From Rhodomicrobium lacus (GTDB taxonomy: Bacteria > Pseudomonadota > Alphaproteobacteria > Rhizobiales > Rhodomicrobiaceae), in contig NZ_RZNF01000012.1 in assembly GCF_003992725.1 (NCBI RefSeq), forward strand, positions 1,426,501-1,490,500: 64,000 nucleotides of DNA, in the 5' to 3' direction. The notes below the pieces were generated by a model. The model was not told the origin of the DNA and did no database searches. It saw nothing but the letters and a program-made list of their open reading frames with translations. The position numbers and the translations under genes were made by a program. Positions 1-9,361 of the stretch are shown in pieces; position 1 is the first letter of the stretch, and each line of letters starts with the position of its first letter.

Positions 1-1279
1 CAAGACCGGCACGCCCGCGCGCCTCGACGGACGCACCATCGACTTCGCGCGCCTCGCCCGTCAGCCCGGCGATGAGCCGCCCGTGCCGTTCTCCTTCATG
101 ACCGATCACATCGAGACGCCGCAGATCGCCTGCGCCATCACGGCGACGACGGCGGAGACGCACGCCATCATCCGCGCGAACATCCACCGTGCGCCGATGT
201 ACTCCGGCCAGATCGAGGGTGTCGGCCCGCGCTATTGTCCGTCCATCGAGGACAAGGTGGTGCGTTTCGCCGACCGCGAGAGCCACCAGATCTTTCTGGA
301 GCCGGAGGGCCTCGACGATCCGGCCGTCTATCCGAACGGCATTTCCACTTCGCTGCCGGAGGACGTGCAGCGCGCGTTCATCGCGACGATCCCCGGCCTG
401 GAGAATGTGACAATCATCCGGCCCGGCTACGCCATCGAATACGACTATGTGGACCCGCGCGAACTTGGCCCCACGCTCGAAGCGAAGCGGCTGCCGGGGC
501 TCTTCCTCGCGGGGCAGATCAACGGCACGACCGGCTATGAGGAGGCGGCGGCGCAAGGCGTCGTCGCGGGCGTCAACGCGGCGCTGGCGGCGGGCGGCGG
601 CGTGCCGGATTTCGTCGTGTCGCGGACGGATGGGTATATCGGCGTGATGATCGATGACCTCGTGACGCGCGGGGTGTCCGAGCCCTATCGTATGTTCACC
701 AGCCGCGCGGAGTATCGCTTGCGGCTCCGTGCCGACAACGCGGATGAACGGCTCACGCCGCTGGGCGCTCGTGTCGGCTGCGTCGGTTCAATGCGCGAGG
801 CTGCCTATGCCGCAAAAGCGGAGACCCTCGGCTCGGCGCGTCGGCTGCTCGAAACGCTCACGCTCACGCCCGACGAGGCGGCGCGCCACGGCATCGTGTT
901 GAACCGCGACGGCCGCCGCCGCTCGGCCTTCGACCTGCTGGCACTGCCGGGACAGTCGGTCGGCGCGCTTGCCCGCGTCTGGCCGGAGCTGGCCGACCTG
1001 CCGCGCGGAACCGTGGAGCGGCTGGAAGTGGATGCGCGCTACGCCGTCTATCTCGACCGGCAGGAGGCGAGCATTGTTTCCTTCCGCAAGGACGAGGCCG
1101 TGGCCATTCCTTCCGCGCTCGACTTTACGGCGATCCAGGGACTTTCCAACGAGGTGCGGCAGAAGCTCGACCGCCATCGCCCGGCGACGCTCGCGCAGGC
1201 GGCCCGCATCGACGGCATGACGCCCGCCGCGCTGATGGTGCTGCTCGCTCATATCCGGAAGACGGCGCGCGCCGCGTGA
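1..1279 (+). CDS. mnmG: tRNA uridine-5-carboxymethylaminomethyl modification enzyme MnmG (GidA), 3' part
   Basis: The reading frame is already open at base 2, so the 5' part lies outside the window. About 425 of an expected ~620 residues are present. The MnmG signature [15 protein letters not shown] is at the very start, followed by the FAD/NADH-binding core (stretches around [12 protein letters not shown] and [16 protein letters not shown]) and the C-terminal helical domain that contacts MnmE. With MnmE, this FAD enzyme installs the cmnm5 group on wobble uridine 34 of certain tRNAs in the cytoplasm. In alphaproteobacteria it normally precedes rsmG-parA-parB. Here that order is kept but interrupted by two extra genes. 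The family assignment is firm. Confidence 0.97.
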   Translation, partial: KTGTPARLDGRTIDFARLARQPGDEPPVPFSFMTDHIETPQIACAITATTAETHAIIRANIHRAPMYSGQIEGVGPRYCPSIEDKVVRFADRESHQIFLEPEGLDDPAVYPNGISTSLPEDVQRAFIATIPGLENVTIIRPGYAIEYDYVDPRELGPTLEAKRLPGLFLAGQINGTTGYEEAAAQGVVAGVNAALAAGGGVPDFVVSRTDGYIGVMIDDLVTRGVSEPYRMFTSRAEYRLRLRADNADERLTPLGARVGCVGSMREAAYAAKAETLGSARRLLETLTLTPDEAARHGIVLNRDGRRRSAFDLLALPGQSVGALARVWPELADLPRGTVERLEVDARYAVYLDRQEASIVSFRKDEAVAIPSALDFTAIQGLSNEVRQKLDRHRPATLAQAARIDGMTPAALMVLLAHIRKTARAA

Positions 1280-1416
1280 GGATAGGCTGTACCCGCTGCC
1301 GAGCGTTAGCGCGATCCAAAGCCGGCAAATCTTTGTAACCGTCTTCGATTGACCCGCTATAAAGTAAACTCGACAAAAGGGCGCGACACGGCTTCGCTTG
1401 AACCGCCCATCATGGG

Positions 1417-2064
1417 ATGCCCGTCATGATGCCGCCAGACCCAACCCGCCCTTATCCTATCGCCGAGCATCCGCGAGTCGGCTTTCTCAAGCCGCTCATC
1501 ACCCGCCCAACCATCGTTGTGGGAGACTACACATATTACGACGATCCGCTCGGGCCTGAGCGGTTCGAGGAGGCCTGCGTTCTCCACCATTACGATTTTA
1601 TCGGCGATCGTCTGGTCATCGGGAAATTCTGCGCCATAGCGACGGGTGTGCGGTTCATCATGAACGGCGCAAACCACGCCATGACGGGCTTCTCTACTTT
1701 TCCGTTCAACATCTTCGGCGACGCGTGGCGGGAGGGCTTCGATTTCGCGACGATCCAGGCTGGCTTTCGAGGCGATACGATGGTTGGGAACGACGTTTGG
1801 CTTGGAATGGAAGCGCTCATCATGCCGGGCGTCAACATCGGAGATGGCGCAATTATTGCCGCGCACTCGGTCGTCGCATCCGATGTTCCGGCTTACGCCG
1901 TGGTTGGCGGCAACCCGGCCCGGCTGATGCGCCGCCGGTTCGATGACGATATCATAGTGCGTCTCCAGGCGGTCGCATGGTGGGAGTGGTCCGTTGAGAA
2001 GATCACGCGGAATCTCGATGCGATACGCGGATCCGATATCGATGCTCTGGAGAAGGCGCACTAA
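1417..2064 (+). CDS. Vat/CatB-type xenobiotic O-acetyltransferase (left-handed beta-helix)
   Basis: This 215-residue protein has the hallmarks of the hexapeptide-repeat xenobiotic acetyltransferases (streptogramin acetyltransferase Vat, chloramphenicol acetyltransferase CatB). The GDYTYYDDP stretch lies near residue 37, and MNGANHAMTGFSTFPF places the presumed catalytic His at about 87. Isoleucine-rich hexapeptide turns (MVGNDVWLGMEALIMPGVNIGDG) form the helix, and the C-terminus is the usual WWEW segment. Such enzymes transfer acetyl from acetyl-CoA to hydroxyl groups of antibiotics or other small molecules as cytoplasmic trimers. The substrate cannot be read from sequence, and chromosomal homologues often have no known resistance role. 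It sits between mnmG and rsmG, outside their usual operon. An ATG at 1426 is an alternative start; neither start has a strong ribosome-binding site. Confidence 0.85.
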   Translation: MPVMMPPDPTRPYPIAEHPRVGFLKPLITRPTIVVGDYTYYDDPLGPERFEEACVLHHYDFIGDRLVIGKFCAIATGVRFIMNGANHAMTGFSTFPFNIFGDAWREGFDFATIQAGFRGDTMVGNDVWLGMEALIMPGVNIGDGAIIAAHSVVASDVPAYAVVGGNPARLMRRRFDDDIIVRLQAVAWWEWSVEKITRNLDAIRGSDIDALEKAH

Positions 2065-2130
2065 GCGTTCGACGCTCGGCTTCGCGCCACGCCCCTTGCG
2101 AACGCGTCCACCGATGGCAGGCCGGGCGCC

Positions 2131-2769
2131 TCAGCGTTTCCGCGCCGTGGCGGTCGCCCTGCCGAGGGCGTCTCCGCAGCCTTTGCCCGCGAGGCGGTTA
2201 TCGCAGAGCTGGATGCGGTCGAACCAGGCGAGCCATTCCTCGCCCTCCTCATGGGGCACGGGGATCGCGCCGGGCTCGAAGGCCGCGCCGCGCCACGACC
2301 GTTGCACGCCGTAAACCGCATCCCGGCCCTGAATCTGGAGGATGAGCGTATATTCACCCTTGCCGGTCGTCTTGTTCTCCGGGCAGGACAGCGCATAGAG
2401 CGCGGCGTCGTAGCCGCTCACCTTGCGGTCGGCGAGCTTCTGCATGGCGGTGGACTTGCAGGGCTGCGTCGCCTCGACCTGCTCCTTCATCGTCTCAGCG
2501 AGGGCGTCGTAGCGGAAGCCGGGGTCGCGCCATGTCTGCACGGTGACGAGGCGGTTCCAGTCGTCGGAGGTCTGCCCGTTCGGCAGGTAATCCACCTCGG
2601 CGAATTTCGGGCGGGTTTCGGTTTCCTGAACGGTCCAATCGGCGGACGGAACGGGAGCGATGAGAAACTCGGCCTCATCTGTGAACAACTTCGACGCCTC
2701 GGTTTGCGCGATGCCGCAAAGCAGCGCAACAAGAAGCGTGGGAAGGGCCATGGGAACGCGCGGCAGCAT
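2131..2769 (-). CDS. secreted hypothetical protein with four cysteines
   Basis: The 212-residue product starts with a hydrophobic signal peptide (about residues 1-25, cleavage plausible after QTEA), so it is probably periplasmic. The mature part has a Cys in QPCKS, one in LSCPEN and a pair in LCDNRLAGKGC, which could form disulfides. I recognise no family. The gene is convergent to the Vat-like gene and divergent from rsmG, with only 42 bp to the rsmG start, so any rsmG promoter must lie in this short gap or inside this gene. An internal ATG at 2751 (MALPTLL) would still leave a good signal peptide. Function unknown. Confidence 0.65.
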   Translation of the reverse strand: MLPRVPMALPTLLVALLCGIAQTEASKLFTDEAEFLIAPVPSADWTVQETETRPKFAEVDYLPNGQTSDDWNRLVTVQTWRDPGFRYDALAETMKEQVEATQPCKSTAMQKLADRKVSGYDAALYALSCPENKTTGKGEYTLILQIQGRDAVYGVQRSWRGAAFEPGAIPVPHEEGEEWLAWFDRIQLCDNRLAGKGCGDALGRATATARKR

Positions 2770-2811
2770 GCTGCAATCTCCAAAGCGCCCCCACTTGTAC
2801 GGATACCATTC

Positions 2812-3474
2812 ATGAGTGCTTCAAACGTGAACAGCGCCGCCGAATTTGCCCGGACCTTTCGTGTTTCACATGAAACAGTGGAAAAACTCGAATTGTACGA
2901 AAGGCTGCTCGTGCAGTGGCAGAAGGCGGTGAACCTCGTCGCCCCGAAGACAATTCCTCAGATATGGCAAAGACATTTCGCGGATTCGGCCCAACTCGTC
3001 GCGCTCGCGCCCGGCGCGAGAACGTGGGTCGACCTCGGTTCCGGCGGGGGATTCCCCGGACTCGCGATTGCTATTATGATCGCGAATCAGAAAGAGTGCG
3101 CCTGTGTGCATCTTGTGGAGAGCAACGCAAGAAAGTGTGCGTTTCTTTCCGAGGTCGCGCGGCGGACGGGGGCTCCCGCTCGTGTGCACAACATGCGCAT
3201 CGCCGATGCCGCCGCAACGGGCGCGGTACCCGTTGCCGACGTCGTCACATCGCGTGCGCTGGCTTCGCTCGATGCGCTGCTGGATCTGGCCCACCCGTTC
3301 TTCGGTAATGCGTCAACCGGATTGTTTCTTAAAGGCCGCGAGGCCGAAGTGGAAATCGCTGACGCGCAGAAGCGATGGGCTTTCGAAGTCAGAAGCCACG
3401 CCAGCCTCAGCGATGCAGAGGGTCGCATTTTGGAAATCGGCAAGCCGATGCTCAGACAAGGTGGCGGGCAGTGA
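2812..3474 (+). CDS. rsmG: 16S rRNA (guanine527-N7)-methyltransferase RsmG (GidB)
   Basis: This 220-residue protein methylates G527 of 16S rRNA with S-adenosylmethionine. The N-terminal helical part (YERLLVQWQKAVNLVAP) is followed by the SAM-binding motif I VDLGSGGGFPGLAIA near residue 65, the VESNARKCAFL acidic motif II, and the catalytic-region ITSRA-like motif (VVTSRALASL). An open frame continues upstream to 2251, but that part is the complement of the secreted-protein gene, so ATG 2812 is the sensible start. The stop overlaps the parA GTG by four bases, showing translational coupling. The coding sequence contains a parS-like site at codons for VSHETV. Confidence 0.96.
   Translation: MSASNVNSAAEFARTFRVSHETVEKLELYERLLVQWQKAVNLVAPKTIPQIWQRHFADSAQLVALAPGARTWVDLGSGGGFPGLAIAIMIANQKECACVHLVESNARKCAFLSEVARRTGAPARVHNMRIADAAATGAVPVADVVTSRALASLDALLDLAHPFFGNASTGLFLKGREAEVEIADAQKRWAFEVRSHASLSDAEGRILEIGKPMLRQGGGQ
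2862..2877. promoter_or_regulatory. parS centromere site inside rsmG
   Basis: TGTTTCACATGAAACA differs from the widely conserved bacterial parS palindrome TGTTTCACGTGAAACA at one central base. It lies about 0.6 kb upstream of parA and 1.5 kb upstream of parB, where origin-proximal parS sites are expected. ParB would load here as a CTP-dependent clamp and spread. The site is encoded within the rsmG frame. I found no second copy by eye in the window. Confidence 0.85.
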
Positions 3475-4307
3475 CAAAGAGAAACCAGGCAGCAGGTCTT
3501 CGCGTCTTCGCGGTCGCCAATCAGAAAGGCGGCGTGGGCAAGACGACGACGGCCATCAACCTCGGCACGGCGCTGGCTGCGGCTGGCGAGAAAGTGCTGG
3601 TGATCGACCTCGATCCGCAGGGCAATGCATCCACCGGCCTCGGCGTGCCGGAAGAGGCGCGCCATGTGTCCACCTACGACGTGCTCGCGGGTGCGGCGGC
3701 GCTGGAACAAGCGATGACGCCGGCGGCGATCCCCGGCCTGTTCGTTGCCCCGTCCACCCGAGACCTCGCCGGTCTTGAGCCGGAAATCGCTGCGGCGCCG
3801 AACCGCGCCTACTTCCTGCGCGACGCCATCGCGTCGCTCCGCGCCTCCGAACTCGACCGCGCGCCCGCCGACCGTCTTTCTTATGTGCTCATCGACTGCC
3901 CGCCCTCGCTCAGCATCCTGACGCTGAACGCGCTCGCGGCCTCCGATGCGGCGCTCGTGCCGGTGCAATGCGAGTTCTTCGCGCTCGAAGGTATCCAGCA
4001 ATTGAAGGAAACCATCGACTTCGTGCAGGCGAGCTTGAACCCGGGCCTCGAAATCCACGGCGTCGTGCTGACCATGCATGACGGCCGCACGCGTCTTTCC
4101 AATGAAGTCGCGGCCGAAGTTCGAAGCTTCTTCGGCCAGAAGGTTTACGACACCATCATCCCGCGCAATGTGCGCATCGCGGAAGCGCCGTCTCACGGCA
4201 AGCCGCTGCTCCTTTACGATCACACGAGCGCGGGCAGCAAGGCCTACATGGACCTCGCCGCAGAGATGATCACGCGCGAGGCGGCGGCGGCGGCAAAGGC
4301 GGCGTAA
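3471..4307 (+). CDS. parA: chromosome-partitioning ATPase ParA
   Basis: A 278-residue member of the Soj/ParA family. The deviant Walker A motif KGGVGKTTT is at residues 19-27 with both the signature and catalytic lysines. DLDPQGNASTGLG is motif A', and VLIDCPPSLSILTLNAL is Walker B. It lacks the long N-terminal DNA-binding extension of plasmid type Ia ParA proteins. It dimerises on ATP, binds nucleoid DNA and pulls ParB-parS complexes. The GTG start overlaps the rsmG stop (GTGA), so the two are translationally coupled. An upstream in-frame ATG at 3375 lies wholly in rsmG and is less likely. Confidence 0.97.
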   Translation: MTKRNQAAGLRVFAVANQKGGVGKTTTAINLGTALAAAGEKVLVIDLDPQGNASTGLGVPEEARHVSTYDVLAGAAALEQAMTPAAIPGLFVAPSTRDLAGLEPEIAAAPNRAYFLRDAIASLRASELDRAPADRLSYVLIDCPPSLSILTLNALAASDAALVPVQCEFFALEGIQQLKETIDFVQASLNPGLEIHGVVLTMHDGRTRLSNEVAAEVRSFFGQKVYDTIIPRNVRIAEAPSHGKPLLLYDHTSAGSKAYMDLAAEMITREAAAAAKAA

Positions 4308-4423
4308 CGGGTGCGGGGGCCGTTGCGACGCGGCCCGCATTCGGTGATTTGCGTGGGTGAGTATGTCGAGGGCTGCCGCCACGGGCGGCATGACATGATG
4401 ACCATTTGCGACTGGAGAGCGAC

Positions 4424-5350
4424 ATGGAAACAAGATCGGGCGCTTTAGCGACGGGACCATCGCCCGTTCGGGGAAGCCGTCTTGGGCGGGGCCTTGCCTC
4501 CCTTATCGGCGATGCGACGCCGATTGGAACGCCTCGCGTCATCGCGGCAAACGGTGAGATCCGTCAGGTACCGATCGACCGCGTTCGGCCGAGCGCCTTC
4601 AATCCGCGCAAGAACTTCAACGAAGCGGAACTGGATGAGCTTGCCGGCTCGATCCGGGAAAAGGGCCTCGTTCAGCCGATCGTCGTCCGTCCGTCCGATG
4701 CGGCGCAAACCTCGTATGAGATCGTGGCTGGCGAACGTCGCTGGCGCGCCGCGCAGCGAGCTTCGCTTCACACCGTTCCCGTCATCGTCCGCTCGCTCAG
4801 CGACCAGGAAGCGCTCGAACTCGCGATCATCGAGAACGTGCAGCGCGCCGACCTGAACGCCATCGAAGAGGCGGGCGGCTACAAGGAACTCGTGGAACGC
4901 TTCGGCTATACGCAGGAAGAGCTTGCCGGGATCATCGGCAAGAGCCGCAGCCATCTCGCCAACACGATGCGTCTTCTGAAGCTGCCGGAGCCGGTGCAGG
5001 CGCTGGTTCGCGACGGATCGCTTTCGGCGGGACACGCGCGCGCGCTGATCGGACGCGAAGACGCTGAAACCGTCGCGCTCGATATCGTGAAAAAGGGCCT
5101 CAACGTGCGCGATGTGGAAGCGCTCGTGATGGGCAAGAAGGCAAGCGAGGGCACGGCCCCAAAGGGCAAGACCGCAGCGCCTTCAAAGGACGCCGACGCG
5201 CGCGCGGCGGAACGCGACATGTCCGATGCGCTCGGGCTTTCCGTGGTGATGAACCCCGGTTCCGGCGAAGCGGGCGAGGTCATCATCCGCTACAAGACGC
5301 TTGAGCAGTTTCAGGTGATCTACCGCGCGTTGCTCACGCAGAAGCGCTGA
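4424..5350 (+). CDS. parB: chromosome-partitioning protein ParB
   Basis: A 308-residue ParB/Spo0J homologue. After a basic N-terminal tail comes the CTPase/ParB domain, with FNPRKNFNEAELDELAGSI and the box II motif GERRWRAA at residues 103-110. Next is the KorB-like helix-turn-helix (YTQEELAGIIGKSRSHLANTMRLL, about 157-180), a charged linker and a C-terminal dimerisation segment (IIRYKTLEQFQVIYRALL). The ATG at 4424 has GGAGAG six bases upstream. An in-frame TTG at 4406 is less likely. ParB binds the parS site in rsmG. holA, which often follows parB, is absent; the next gene is convergent. Confidence 0.97.
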   Translation: METRSGALATGPSPVRGSRLGRGLASLIGDATPIGTPRVIAANGEIRQVPIDRVRPSAFNPRKNFNEAELDELAGSIREKGLVQPIVVRPSDAAQTSYEIVAGERRWRAAQRASLHTVPVIVRSLSDQEALELAIIENVQRADLNAIEEAGGYKELVERFGYTQEELAGIIGKSRSHLANTMRLLKLPEPVQALVRDGSLSAGHARALIGREDAETVALDIVKKGLNVRDVEALVMGKKASEGTAPKGKTAAPSKDADARAAERDMSDALGLSVVMNPGSGEAGEVIIRYKTLEQFQVIYRALLTQKR

Positions 5351-5365
5351 TCCGACGCCTTTCGT

Positions 5366-5396
5366 CATGCGAACGGGTGGCCGCTTCGCATGAGTT
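5366..5396 (+). terminator. possible intrinsic terminator after parB
   Basis: Inverted repeat CATGCGAA (5366-5373) / TTCGCATG (5385-5392), with a small GG/CC pairing inside the loop, followed by AGTTTT. It lies between convergent parB and rimO. The T-tract is short, so this is only a candidate. Confidence 0.4.
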
Positions 5397-5481
5397 TTGC
5401 CACGTGCCCTTCCGACGGCAACAGCGCCAGCGCGGTCAGCGCGAGGCGCTTGCATATGCGTGTCCGGGACCGGCGCGCCTG

Positions 5482-6828
5482 CTATTCCGCGACCGGCTCC
5501 GCCCAAAGATCGTAGTCGTCCGCTTCGACGATGGTGGCCCGCACGATGTCGCCCGGCTCCATGTCGCCCGCGTCCTCGAACAGCACCGAGCCGTCTATTT
5601 CCGGCGCGTCCCACGGACCGCGCCCGGTCGCGCCGTCTTCATCCACCTCGTCGATGATGACGTCGATCGTCTTGCCGACCTGGCCCGCGAGCACGGCGGC
5701 GCTCACCTCGCGCTGCACTTCCATCAGCCGCGCAAAGCGCTCGTCCTTCACCTCTTCCGGCACATGCCCATCGAGCGCACGGCTCGGCGCGCCTTCGACA
5801 TTCTCATATTTGAAGCAGCCCACGCGAGTCAGTTTCGTTTCGCGAAGCCAGTCGAGCAGGACCGCGAAATCCTCCTCCGTCTCGCCGGGAAAGCCGACGA
5901 TGAACGTCGAGCGAAGGCCGAGGTCAGGCACGGCCTCGCGCCAGCGGCGGATGGTTTCGAGCGTCTTTTCCTGATTGGCGGGGCGGCGCATGGCCTTCAA
6001 CACGTTCAGCGAGGCATGCTGAAACGGGATGTCGAGATAGGGCAGGATCTTGCCCTCGGCCATCAGCGGCAGAAGCTCGTCCACATGGGGATAGGGGTAG
6101 ACGTAGTGCAGGCGCACCCATGCGCCGAGCGAACCGAGCGCGTTGCAGAGTTCCGTGAGCCGCGCCTTCAACGGCGCGCCGCGCCAGTCGCTCGCGGCGT
6201 ATTTCAGGTCGAGCCCGTAGGCGCTCGTGTCCTGGCTGATGACGAGCAGTTCCTTCGCGCCGCCTTCGACGAGCGCCTCGGCTTCGGCGAGCACATCGGC
6301 GGCGGGGCGGCTGACGAGGTCGCCGCGAAGCTGCGGAATGATGCAGAACGAACAGCGATTATGGCAGCCCTCTGATATCTTGAGATAGGCGTAATGGGGC
6401 GGCGTGAGGCGCAGCCCGGCTGGCGGCACGAGGTCGAGGAACGGCGCGTGCGGCGCGGGCGCGGCGGCGTGGATCGCGTTCACCACGGCGTCGTATTGGT
6501 GCGGGCCGGTGACGGCCAGAACATCCGGGAACGAATCGCGAATCCGCCGATCTTCGACGCCGAAACACCCCGTCACGATCACGCGTCCGTTCTCGGCCAT
6601 GGCCTCGCCGATGGCGTCGAGGCTTTCGGCCTTGGCGCTGTCGAGGAAGCCGCAGGTGTTCACGACGACGACGTCCGCGCCATCATAGTCGGGCGAGATC
6701 ACGTAGCCCTCGGCGCGAAGGCGGGTGAGGATGCGCTCGGAGTCGACCAGCGCCTTCGCGCAGCCGAGGCTGACAAATCCCACCTTGGGCGCGCTGGTTG
6801 CGGCCCGCTCTGCTACCGGCTTCGGCAT
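5482..6828 (-). CDS. rimO: ribosomal protein uS12 methylthiotransferase RimO
   Basis: A 448-residue radical-SAM methylthiotransferase that modifies the conserved aspartate (Asp89 in E. coli) of ribosomal protein S12. The N-terminal MTTase domain has its three cluster cysteines at about 23, 59 and 88 (SLGCAK, NTCGF, TGCFG). The radical-SAM motif CHNRCSFC gives Cys155, 159 and 162. A C-terminal TRAM domain ([20 protein letters not shown]) follows. The E-G-C-H-N-R-C motif and the TRAM ending distinguish it from MiaB. The frame stays open far upstream across the antiporter gene, but ATG 6828 gives the normal family length. It is convergent with parB. Confidence 0.96.
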   Translation of the reverse strand: MPKPVAERAATSAPKVGFVSLGCAKALVDSERILTRLRAEGYVISPDYDGADVVVVNTCGFLDSAKAESLDAIGEAMAENGRVIVTGCFGVEDRRIRDSFPDVLAVTGPHQYDAVVNAIHAAAPAPHAPFLDLVPPAGLRLTPPHYAYLKISEGCHNRCSFCIIPQLRGDLVSRPAADVLAEAEALVEGGAKELLVISQDTSAYGLDLKYAASDWRGAPLKARLTELCNALGSLGAWVRLHYVYPYPHVDELLPLMAEGKILPYLDIPFQHASLNVLKAMRRPANQEKTLETIRRWREAVPDLGLRSTFIVGFPGETEEDFAVLLDWLRETKLTRVGCFKYENVEGAPSRALDGHVPEEVKDERFARLMEVQREVSAAVLAGQVGKTIDVIIDEVDEDGATGRGPWDAPEIDGSVLFEDAGDMEPGDIVRATIVEADDYDLWAEPVAE

Positions 6829-6944
6829 TCGTGAAAATCTCGCTGAAACAAAAAGAGCGCCATGCGGCGCTCCTGGAAATGTAGCGTTTTCCGCCGCCGC
6901 GATAAAGGGCGTTGTGCCGAGGCTCGCATTCAACAGCGAAACAG

Positions 6945-8738
6945 TCAAACGACCTCGGAGCGCGAAGCAGGAACGGCGGAAGCTATGGGGAGCCGCGCCG
7001 CCATGGCATGCGGCTGCAACTCCGCGCGCACCTGAGCGCGCCGCGTCTGGATCGTTTTCTCGACCGCGTCGACGGGAAGCCCGAGCGATAGAAGCGTCGA
7101 TTCCGCGAGCTGGAAGCTCGCCTCGGTGACGACCGGCACGGCATCGGTCACGCCGATGGTGTAGAGATGGCGCGCGTGTCCCTCGTCTCTGGCGCGCGAG
7201 ATGATGGGCACGTCGGGCCTCAGTCGCCGCACTTCCTCCACGATGTCGTCGATCATGGGTTGGACATGAATGGTCACCACGACCGCGGAGGCTTCCATCA
7301 CCCCGCACGCCTTGAGGAAGGGCGGGTTGATGGCGTTGCCGTAATAAACGGAATGCCCGACAGCACGGCCTTGCGTCACCGCGGCAGTATCGTTGTCGAC
7401 TGCCGTGTAAGGCACGCCGTTTTTCTCCAGCATTTCGCAGACAAGCCGGCCGACGCGTCCATATCCCACCACGATGGCATGCCGGGTCTGTGGTTGCGGC
7501 TCGGCGGCGAGCGCCGGGTTCACCGGCCGCGGCTTCACGATGAGCGGCGTGATACGGTTCGCGAGGATCGAAAGCAGCGGGATCAGCGCCATGGTGAGCG
7601 ACGTCAGCGCGAGCGAGAAGCTCGAAGCGTCGCGATTGATCACGCCCAGAGAAGCGGCAAGGGTGATGCCGACGAATGCGAACTCGCCGCCGGGCCCCAT
7701 CAGCAGGCCGGTTTCGATCGCAGCCGCCCAGGGCACGCCGAATGCGCGCGCGAGGGGGATCAGAACGGCGGCCTTCAGTGCGATGAGCCCCACGACACAT
7801 GCGGGCAGCCAGATCGGCCAATGCAAAAGCTCGCGAAAGTCGATGCCCATGCCCACGGTAAAGAAGAACATACCGAGCAGCAGGCCCTTCACGGGCTCGA
7901 TAACCGTTTCGATGGCGTGGCGGTATTCTGTTTCCGCGAGCATCACCCCCGCAATGAACGCGCCGAGCGCCATGGAGAGGTTGGCGAGCGCCGCCACGAC
8001 ACCCGTTCCCACAATCACGAACAGGGTTGCCGCGATGAACAGATCCCGCGATTTTGTGCGAGCCACCTGTCGAAACAGCGGTCGAAGAAACGCACGCCCG
8101 ACGAAAATGATGATCGCAATGGCCGCAAGCGCGTGCACGATGGCGTTTTGGGCTGTCTCGATCACGGAGCCGCCATGCGCGCCAAGGATCGACACGAAGA
8201 TCAGGATCGGGATCACGGCGAGATCCTGCGCGAGCAGCACCGAGAACGACGCAATCCCCGAACTCGTTCGCAGGCGATTTTGCCGCGAAAGCACCTCCAG
8301 CACGATGGCTGTGGAAGACAGCGCGAGACAGCCGCCAAGAATGGCTGCCACGACGCTCGAATAGCCGAGCCACTTCACGATGATCGCGATGATCGCCGCC
8401 GTGATGAGAACTTGAAGGCCGCCGAGTCCGAACACGAGCCGCCGCATGGCGATCAGCCGCTCGTAGGACAATTCGAGGCCGATGAGAAAGAGAAGGAACA
8501 CCACGCCAAGATCGGCGAAGCCGGAAATGTGGCTTGGATCGACGACGGTGAACCAGTAAAGGAACGGTGCTTCGTGAATGAACGAGCCAAGCCCGAGGGG
8601 GCCCAGTAAAACGCCGGCGCCGAGCCAGCCGAGAACCGGGTTCAGGCCCCACGCATGGACCATGGGGATGATGATCCCCGCCGTACCCAGCACGACGAGC
8701 GCGTCGCTGTAGGCTTGCATGTTGATGGACGCGCTCAC
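6945..8738 (-). CDS. CPA2-family monovalent cation:proton antiporter with RCK (TrkA-N) domain, Kef/YbaL type
   Basis: The 597-residue protein has a hydrophobic N-terminal half of about 12 membrane segments (roughly residues 10-390), typical of the Na+/H+ exchanger (CPA2) fold. The inverted-repeat core residues appear in stretches such as [11 protein letters not shown] and [15 protein letters not shown] cytosolic TrkA-N/RCK domain starts at [14 protein letters not shown] (about 415), whose GxGxxG loop binds a nucleotide. It probably mediates K+ or Na+ efflux in exchange for H+, gated by nucleotide or thiol ligands. Whether it belongs to KefB/KefC or the YbaL subgroup is not resolved; no KefF/KefG partner is adjacent. 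The GTG at 8738 follows GGAGGG; ATG 8720 is an alternative. Confidence 0.9.
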   Translation of the reverse strand: MSASINMQAYSDALVVLGTAGIIIPMVHAWGLNPVLGWLGAGVLLGPLGLGSFIHEAPFLYWFTVVDPSHISGFADLGVVFLLFLIGLELSYERLIAMRRLVFGLGGLQVLITAAIIAIIVKWLGYSSVVAAILGGCLALSSTAIVLEVLSRQNRLRTSSGIASFSVLLAQDLAVIPILIFVSILGAHGGSVIETAQNAIVHALAAIAIIIFVGRAFLRPLFRQVARTKSRDLFIAATLFVIVGTGVVAALANLSMALGAFIAGVMLAETEYRHAIETVIEPVKGLLLGMFFFTVGMGIDFRELLHWPIWLPACVVGLIALKAAVLIPLARAFGVPWAAAIETGLLMGPGGEFAFVGITLAASLGVINRDASSFSLALTSLTMALIPLLSILANRITPLIVKPRPVNPALAAEPQPQTRHAIVVGYGRVGRLVCEMLEKNGVPYTAVDNDTAAVTQGRAVGHSVYYGNAINPPFLKACGVMEASAVVVTIHVQPMIDDIVEEVRRLRPDVPIISRARDEGHARHLYTIGVTDAVPVVTEASFQLAESTLLSLGLPVDAVEKTIQTRRAQVRAELQPHAMAARLPIASAVPASRSEVV

Positions 8739-8864
8739 TAACCCTCCGCTTGTGCTTTCATTTTTTGTACAAGCAAGCAGACGGGTGCGAAACCCTTTTC
8801 CTCACGCGTCCGTGAGTGCGGGGCCAGCTTGGCGGATTCGTCGCAAAGGCTTAGTTGGGAGGGC

Positions 8865-8938
8865 TGGAGCGGGTACCGGGAATCGAACCCGGGTATTCAG
8901 CTTGGAAGGCTGCTGCTCTACCATTGAGCTACACCCGC
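8865..8938 (-). tRNA. tRNA-Gly (anticodon TCC)
   Basis: Read on the minus strand, the gene starts GCGGGTGTAGCTCAATGG and forms a full cloverleaf. The anticodon loop CTTCCAA gives TCC, the T arm is GGGTTCGATTCCC, and the acceptor 3' strand ACCCGC is followed by discriminator U and an encoded CCA. It would read GGA/GGG glycine codons. Confidence 0.97.
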
Positions 8939-9060
8939 GCGAACGCCACATTAGCAAGATTGGCGCGGCGCTCAACGAAAAAAGCGGCGGCGGGGCGCGA
9001 TCCACATTTTTCGAAGCCGCTTGACAAGCGCAAATTGTTCCGCGCTGCCGCGAAAAATGC

Positions 9061-9088
9061 TTGGCATTGCGTCGGCTTGCGTGATAGC
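9061..9088 (+). promoter_or_regulatory. possible promoter for tRNA-Trp and secE-nusG
   Basis: TTGGCA (9061-9066), a 16-bp spacer and GATAGC (9083-9088) resemble an alphaproteobacterial housekeeping promoter about 95 bp before tRNA-Trp. A better -35-like TTGACA at 9021 lacks a recognisable -10. The remainder of 8939-9183 contains no gene. A 12-bp palindrome TGGTTCGAACCA is present at 9136-9147. Confidence 0.3.
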
Positions 9089-9183
9089 AATCAAATCCCT
9101 ACTACTGGTTAGGACCGTAGCAGGCGGTTAGGTATTGGTTCGAACCATTCCTTCCGGCGGCTTGCCCTTAACCGGATGGATGG

Positions 9184-9260
9184 AGGAGTGTAGCTCAATC
9201 GGCTAGAGCACCGGTCTCCAAAACCGGGGGTTGGGGGTTCGAGTCCCTCCACTCCTGCCA
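9184..9260 (+). tRNA. tRNA-Trp (anticodon CCA)
   Basis: The acceptor stem AGGAGTG pairs with CACTCCT, with discriminator G and an encoded CCA. The D arm is TAGCTCAATCGGCTAGAGCA, the anticodon loop holds CCA within TCTCCAAAA, and the T loop is GTTCGAG. Its position directly before secE-nusG is conserved in many proteobacteria. Confidence 0.97.
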
Positions 9261-9361
9261 CTTCACGGTGGCGGAGAAACTCGAAAATCGAGCATTCGAG
9301 ACATTAAGAAGACGTTTGAATAGCGAAAGCGGAAGTGCTTCCGCATCGGTGTTGAGAAAAT

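Noticed and set aside
2251-2811. Upstream extension of the rsmG frame
   Set aside because: It is the complement of the secreted-protein gene. RsmG homology starts only after 2812.
6829-8652. Upstream extension of the rimO frame to over 1000 codons
   Set aside because: The extension runs through the antiporter gene in another frame, is Arg-rich and has no domain. ATG 6828 gives the normal RimO length.
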